A stretch of 9,764 nt of DNA, taken from positions 1 to 9,764 of the forward strand of contig DATCVG010000100.1 in the NCBI GenBank assembly GCA_036567085.1, written 5' to 3'. Under the pieces are notes generated by a model. That model was not told the DNA's origin. It saw only the letters and a list, made by a program, of their open reading frames with translations, and did no database searches. Below are positions 6,295 to 9,764 of the stretch, in pieces. The first letter of the stretch is position 1. Every line of letters begins with the position of its first letter. Both the position numbers and the translations under genes were made by a program. Source of the DNA: Methylopumilus sp036567085 (GTDB taxonomy: Bacteria > Pseudomonadota > Gammaproteobacteria > Burkholderiales > Methylophilaceae).

Positions 6295-7380
6295 TTAAGA
6301 CACTTTCCTAAAACTGAATAATGGCTGATTCATTGATCGCCTATAGGTTAAATAAATAGCTGCGAGAAGAAAGATTAGGTGAATTGGCCAGAAGCCAATA
6401 ACAATATTAACTTTTTTTAAAGTAATTAATGTATTCATAACGGCTAAGAGATTGTTGTAGATTATAAAAATAAGGACAGCAAAAATGATATTAAGAGACC
6501 GTCCTGCTCGAGGATTTGTAAAGCTTAGAGGAATGGCTAAAAAAACTAATAAAATGCATGCGATGGGAGAGGCAATTCTCCATTGCAATTCTAAGCGATC
6601 CTCAAATGAGCTAGATTTAATTACATCGGAAAGCTTTTTACTGTCAATACTTTCTGTGTAAGGTTCAACTGGCTGTTGGGCTGTTAAAATACCATACTGA
6701 TCAAACTCAGTTGTAGAGAACTCTTTTGTATTAGGAACACCCTCATATCTTCGACCTTTCTGTAAAATGATATAGTTGTCACCTTTACTTGAAATTTCTC
6801 GATGAGCATTGTTAGCAACGACAACGCCAAGTTTGTTATGTTGTTTTGTCTGAACAAATATATTTTTTACAGCACTTCCTAACGCATCAAAACTCTCAAC
6901 ATAAAATATCCGATCAGAACTTTTTGATTCTTTAAATGTCCCTGGATTAATACTAGCTATTTCATCACGACTTTTTAATTGATTTTTATATTGATCAGCT
7001 GTTCTCACCGCCCAAGGATTTAAAAAAAGGGAAAGAAAGGCCACCATAAATACGGCTGGCAGCGCAAAAGAAGAAATAGGCTTAATAATTTTTGCCAGAC
7101 TCATGCCCGAACTAAGCCAAATGATCATTTCATGATCTCTATACCAACGAGATAGTGTAAGAAGCACTGCTAAGAAAATAGAAAGAGATAATAGAAGTGG
7201 TGAATATTTGATAAGGTTAAGACCAAGAATTGTTTTTATAGAGTCATTGGGGATATAGCCCTTACTTGCGAATCTAAGATAAAATGAAATTCTTTGGGCC
7301 ATCACAATACTTATAAGTATTAAAAGTGCCGTTATTGAATTGGTAAGCAGTTCTTTTTTTAACGAAGTTTTAAATAACAT
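6295..7380 (-). CDS. lptF: LPS export ABC transporter permease LptF
   Basis: LptF pairs with LptG to form the transmembrane core of the LPS extractor. The 361-residue product has the same plan: TM1-3 (about 12-36, 55-77, 98-122), a periplasmic beta-jellyroll (about 125-262) and TM4-6 (about 267-288, 294-315, 328-346). LptF-typical details are the start MLFKTSLKKELL, the coupling segment WYRDHEMIIWLSSGMS (79-94, Glu84), NPGTFKES (145-152) early in the periplasmic domain and LQWRIASPIACILLVFLAI (264-282) with FTNPRAGRS (287-295). No truncation or missing element was seen. It is the first gene of the minus-strand lptF-lptG unit and is divergent from pepA across 44 bp, the same arrangement as in E. 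coli. LptA, LptB, LptC, LptD and LptE must be encoded elsewhere. The ATG at 7378-7380 has no strong Shine-Dalgarno, but the N-terminus aligns well with family starts. Confidence 0.95.
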   Translation of the reverse strand: MLFKTSLKKELLTNSITALLILISIVMAQRISFYLRFASKGYIPNDSIKTILGLNLIKYSPLLLSLSIFLAVLLTLSRWYRDHEMIIWLSSGMSLAKIIKPISSFALPAVFMVAFLSLFLNPWAVRTADQYKNQLKSRDEIASINPGTFKESKSSDRIFYVESFDALGSAVKNIFVQTKQHNKLGVVVANNAHREISSKGDNYIILQKGRRYEGVPNTKEFSTTEFDQYGILTAQQPVEPYTESIDSKKLSDVIKSSSFEDRLELQWRIASPIACILLVFLAIPLSFTNPRAGRSLNIIFAVLIFIIYNNLLAVMNTLITLKKVNIVIGFWPIHLIFLLAAIYLTYRRSMNQPLFSFRKVS

Positions 7381-7424
7381 TGATTTTTCGCGTTTTTAAA
7401 TTCGAGAATACTTAAGGAATATAT
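7381..7424. promoter_or_regulatory. 44-bp divergent intergenic region, lptF / pepA
   Basis: The gap must hold or overlap promoters for lptFG on the minus strand and pepA-holC on the plus strand. TTAAAT at 7396-7401 is a four-of-six -10 candidate for pepA and would leave a short leader containing the AAGGA at 7414-7418. TATTCT read on the minus strand is an equally weak candidate for lptF. No clear -35 box or operator palindrome is visible, so individual elements are not assigned. Confidence 0.35.
7414..7418 (+). promoter_or_regulatory. Ribosome binding site of pepA
   Basis: AAGGA lies 6 nt before the ATG at 7425, the best Shine-Dalgarno match in the window, and it fixes the pepA start. Confidence 0.7.
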
Positions 7425-8906
7425 ATGAAATTTAGCATAAAAACCGATCAGCTGGATAAACAACTCTCAGATGTATTGGTCATTGGAGTTTATGAATCCC
7501 TCAAGGTTGTTTGTGAAAAATTGTCTTTAAGCCCTAGCGCTATTGGTCATATTGCCTCTGCATTGAAACAGGGCGATATGAATGGCAAAGTTGGCTCCTC
7601 TCTTATTTTGTATAACGTACCTGGAATAAAAATTACAAAAATACTTCTAATAGGCTTAGGCAAAGAAAAAGAGTTTGATGGGAAAAAATACCATGCTGCA
7701 GTGAGATCTATGGTTTATGCACTTAAGAAAATGGATGTTAAATCAGTCACATCGTATCTGCAAATTGCTTCAGTTAAAGAAGGCGATATAGCCTGGAATG
7801 TTGAGCATTTTATTAATGAAGTTATGGATGCAAGTTATGAATTTACTGAGCTTAAAACTATTAATAAAAAAACTAAAAAATTCTTTGATTTTTTTGTAAT
7901 GGTAGATAAGAAAAGTCAAAAGATTGCAGAGGAAGCGATGAAGAAATCGTTTGCTTTAGCAAAAGGAATTGAGCTTACAAAAACACTTGGCAATCTTCCG
8001 CCGAATATCTGTACACCAACTTATCTTGGCAAAAAAGCCCAAGAAATTGGAAAAGAATATGGTATGAAAATTGATGTTTTAGATCAGAAGCAAATTGAAA
8101 AATTAAAAATGGGTTCTTTTCTCGGTGTTGCCAAAGGAAGTAGACAGCCACCTAAATTTATTGTGCTTCAACATAATAAAGGTAAAAAAACGCAAAAACC
8201 TATTGTTTTGGTTGGTAAAGGAATTACTTTTGATGCGGGAGGTATATCAATTAAACCTGCAGGCGATATGGATGAAATGAAATATGACATGTGTGGGGCA
8301 GCCAGTGTTTTAGGAACGTTTAAGACGATTGGCTTATTAAAACTTCCTATGAATGTCATTGGTATAATTCCAACATGTGAGAATTTGCCAGATGGATTAG
8401 CTTTGAAGCCAGGAGATATTTTAACTAGTATGTCAGGTCAAACAATCGAGGTACTAAATACTGACGCTGAGGGTCGATTGATTCTATGTGATGCATTAAC
8501 TTATGCAGAAAGATTTAATCCTGATGTAGTGATTGACATTGCCACCCTCACTGGCGCATGTGTAATTGCATTAGGACATCATGCTTCAGGTTTATATAGT
8601 AATGACGACAAGTTAGCGAAAGATTTAGAATCAGCAGGACAAGTATCTATGGATCGAGCATGGCGTATGCCTCTTTGGGAAGACTACCAATCACAACTAG
8701 ACAGTAATTTTGCAGATATGGCTAATATTGGTGGAAGAGCGGGAGGTAGCATTACTGCAGCATGCTTTTTATCTAGATTTGCAAAAAAATATAAATGGGC
8801 TCATTTAGATATTGCAGGCACCGCATGGAAATCTGGAAAAGCTAAGGGGGCAACGGGAAGACCTGTTGGATTATTAACTCAATATATTTTAAGTAAGTTG
8901 TATTAA
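7425..8906 (+). CDS. pepA: Leucyl aminopeptidase PepA (family M17)
   Basis: PepA is a cytoplasmic hexameric metallopeptidase that removes N-terminal residues from peptides. The 493-residue product is close to E. coli PepA (503 aa), with the M17 N-terminal domain (about 1-165) and a complete catalytic domain. By comparison with E. coli PepA, the metal ligands are Lys265 and Asp270 in VGKGITFDAGGISIKP (263-278), Asp288 in MKYDMCGAA (285-293), and Asp347 and Glu349 in the signature NTDAEGRL (345-352). Catalytic Lys277 and Arg351 are present too. Further conserved parts are NLPPNICTPTYL (190-201), DIATLTGAC (371-379) and HLDIAGTAW (460-468). Because the N-terminal domain is retained, the DNA-binding roles known for E. 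coli PepA (XerCD accessory factor, carAB repressor) are possible but not shown. The start is set by AAGGA 6 nt upstream. holC follows after 6 bp, and the lptF-pepA-holC order is a conserved proteobacterial neighbourhood. Confidence 0.97.
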   Translation: MKFSIKTDQLDKQLSDVLVIGVYESLKVVCEKLSLSPSAIGHIASALKQGDMNGKVGSSLILYNVPGIKITKILLIGLGKEKEFDGKKYHAAVRSMVYALKKMDVKSVTSYLQIASVKEGDIAWNVEHFINEVMDASYEFTELKTINKKTKKFFDFFVMVDKKSQKIAEEAMKKSFALAKGIELTKTLGNLPPNICTPTYLGKKAQEIGKEYGMKIDVLDQKQIEKLKMGSFLGVAKGSRQPPKFIVLQHNKGKKTQKPIVLVGKGITFDAGGISIKPAGDMDEMKYDMCGAASVLGTFKTIGLLKLPMNVIGIIPTCENLPDGLALKPGDILTSMSGQTIEVLNTDAEGRLILCDALTYAERFNPDVVIDIATLTGACVIALGHHASGLYSNDDKLAKDLESAGQVSMDRAWRMPLWEDYQSQLDSNFADMANIGGRAGGSITAACFLSRFAKKYKWAHLDIAGTAWKSGKAKGATGRPVGLLTQYILSKLY

Positions 8907-8912
8907 GTCTTT

Positions 8913-9329
8913 ATGACTTATATAGACTTTTATTTTAATGTAGAAAATAAATTCAATAAAATTCATGAAATTATAGAAAGAGAAATTGTTCGGAAAAGAA
9001 AAATTTTTATTCACGTAGATGATTTAAGTGGTGCAAAAGCATTAAGTGATTTTCTTTATACAGCTTCACTTACTTCATTCCTTCCTCATTCTGTAGGACA
9101 TTATGAAGAAATGACCTCTATCCATATCGACTGGGATCATAAATTTGTGAGTGATGATTTTATGATTAATTTAAAGTCAAATACTTTGCCTTCTTTTTCA
9201 AGATACTTAAGATTAATTGAGATTGTGTCGCTAAATGAGGAAGATAAAAAAACAGCGAGGGATCGTTTAAAATTTTATCGCGACCGCGGGTATGAAATTC
9301 AATTAATTGATGCTAAAAAAGAAATGTAA
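8913..9329 (+). CDS. holC: DNA polymerase III subunit chi (HolC)
   Basis: HolC is the chi subunit of the clamp-loader complex; it binds single-stranded DNA-binding protein and helps hand the clamp loader to primed sites. The 138-residue product has the small HolC fold and length (147 aa in E. coli). Recognisable parts are the N-terminal YIDFYFNVENK (3-13), KIFIHVDDLSGAKALSDFL (30-48), SFLPHSVGHYE (55-65, the FLPH hallmark) and the C-terminal EIVSLNEEDKKTARDRLKF cut at its helix RDRLKFYRDRGYEIQ (116-130). Its place 6 bp after pepA is the same as in E. coli and many relatives, which supports the call. In E. coli valS follows, whereas here the next gene is gcvH on the opposite strand. The ATG at 8913 has no clear Shine-Dalgarno, suggesting coupling to pepA translation. 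The stop codon TAA directly abuts that of gcvH. Confidence 0.93.
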   Translation: MTYIDFYFNVENKFNKIHEIIEREIVRKRKIFIHVDDLSGAKALSDFLYTASLTSFLPHSVGHYEEMTSIHIDWDHKFVSDDFMINLKSNTLPSFSRYLRLIEIVSLNEEDKKTARDRLKFYRDRGYEIQLIDAKKEM

Positions 9330-9710
9330 TTAGCGAGTAAGTTCGTTATACCGAGTAGAGTCTAAAAAAAGTTCTTTGTTATCAATATTGTCATGAGATG
9401 CTATTTTACAAATCCAAGTTTCATAGGGTTTATCATTAATTAGTTCCGGCGTTTTTAGAATGTTGGAATTAATTTCAATTATCACGCCATTGAGCGGACC
9501 GACTAAATCAGAAGCGGTCTTGACAGATTCAATCACTCCAAAGGCTTTATTTCTTAAAATTTGACTTTGTAATTCAGGTAAATCAACAAAAACAATATCC
9601 CCCAAAAGATTTTGTGCGTAATCAGTGACACCAACTTCGTAAGTGCTCTCACTAATAGATTTAATCCATAAGTGCTCAGGTGTATAAATAAGTGTATTAG
9701 GAATATTCAT
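9330..9710 (-). CDS. gcvH: Glycine cleavage system H protein
   Basis: GcvH carries the lipoyl arm that shuttles the aminomethyl group between the P, T and L proteins of the glycine cleavage system, producing CO2, ammonia and 5,10-methylene-tetrahydrofolate. The 126-residue product (129 in E. coli) has the family start YTPEHLWIK (9-17), VGVTDYAQNLLGDIVFVDLP (26-45), the lipoylation motif KAFGVIESVKTASDL (55-69) with Lys64 as the predicted lipoyl attachment site, GPLNGVIIEIN (71-81), and PELINDKPYETWICKI (88-103). The usual glycine-containing spacing before the Trp of that last motif (PY..GW) is one residue shorter here. The C-terminal LDSTRYNEL is normal. No gcvT, gcvP or lipoate ligase gene is visible; upstream genes may lie beyond the right edge. 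The ATG ends at 9710, consistent with the family N-terminus, but no Shine-Dalgarno is seen. Confidence 0.95.
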   Translation of the reverse strand: MNIPNTLIYTPEHLWIKSISESTYEVGVTDYAQNLLGDIVFVDLPELQSQILRNKAFGVIESVKTASDLVGPLNGVIIEINSNILKTPELINDKPYETWICKIASHDNIDNKELFLDSTRYNELTR

Positions 9711-9764
9711 AATAAATTAGCTAATTAGAATTTTATCTTTAAATACATTAAGTTAATGACAAAT
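9711..9764 (-). promoter_or_regulatory. gcvH upstream region with a 12-bp palindrome
   Basis: These 54 bp up to the window edge precede gcvH on the minus strand. They contain the perfect palindrome AATTAGCTAATT at 9715-9726, only 5 bp from the start codon, and TAAAAT read on the minus strand, which could be a -10 box. The palindrome could be an operator, a weak hairpin or chance in AT-rich DNA. A short open frame read from the edge may equally be the tail of an upstream gene, so a promoter is not certain. Confidence 0.25.

Noticed and set aside
1..9764. Mobile elements, CRISPR arrays, tRNA or rRNA genes, riboswitches, prophage or defence genes
   Set aside because: The DNA is almost fully occupied by recognisable housekeeping genes; no repeat array, transposase, integrase, attachment site, structured leader or foreign-looking composition was seen.

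Overview
The window reads as a dense, AT-rich (roughly one-third G+C by eye) stretch of a Gram-negative proteobacterial chromosome made of housekeeping genes. The lptF/lptG, ampD, pepA-holC and DUF3108-RsmB-like combinations point to a beta- or gammaproteobacterium. The low G+C, very short intergenic gaps and DUF3108 plus second RsmB-type methyltransferase pair suggest a streamlined betaproteobacterium, for example a Methylophilales (OM43/Methylopumilus-like) lineage. That placement is inference from gene content; no rRNA or other marker is present.

Layout: (1) 3-3206, plus strand: the 3' part of a DUF3108 protein gene, an RsmB/NOP-family RNA m5C methyltransferase and a DAACS-family amino acid/dicarboxylate:cation symporter, 2-4 bp apart and probably co-transcribed. 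(2) 3203-3769, minus: ampD, an amidase of peptidoglycan recycling, whose stop overlaps the symporter stop. (3) 3807-5269, plus: a Na+/Ca2+-exchanger-family membrane protein and a small RDD-family membrane protein. (4) 5217-7380, minus: lptF then lptG, the two permease subunits of the lipopolysaccharide export ABC transporter; the end of lptG overlaps the RDD gene by 53 bp. (5) 7425-9329, plus: pepA (leucyl aminopeptidase) and holC (DNA polymerase III chi), divergent from lptFG, the same neighbourhood as in E. coli and relatives. (6) 9330-9710, minus: gcvH, the lipoyl carrier protein of the glycine cleavage system, abutting holC stop to stop.

The strand switches five times in under 10 kb. All three convergent junctions overlap or abut, and the two divergent gaps are 37 and 44 bp. 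No mobile element, CRISPR array, tRNA, rRNA, phage gene or defence-like cassette was seen, and no stretch over 60 bp lacks a gene. Functionally the window is mainly envelope maintenance (LptFG, AmpD), membrane transport (symporter, cation exchanger), RNA modification, peptide turnover, replication clamp loading and one-carbon/glycine metabolism. I see no evidence of a new multi-gene system. The most unusual item is the cation exchanger, whose ion-binding residues appear strongly altered.
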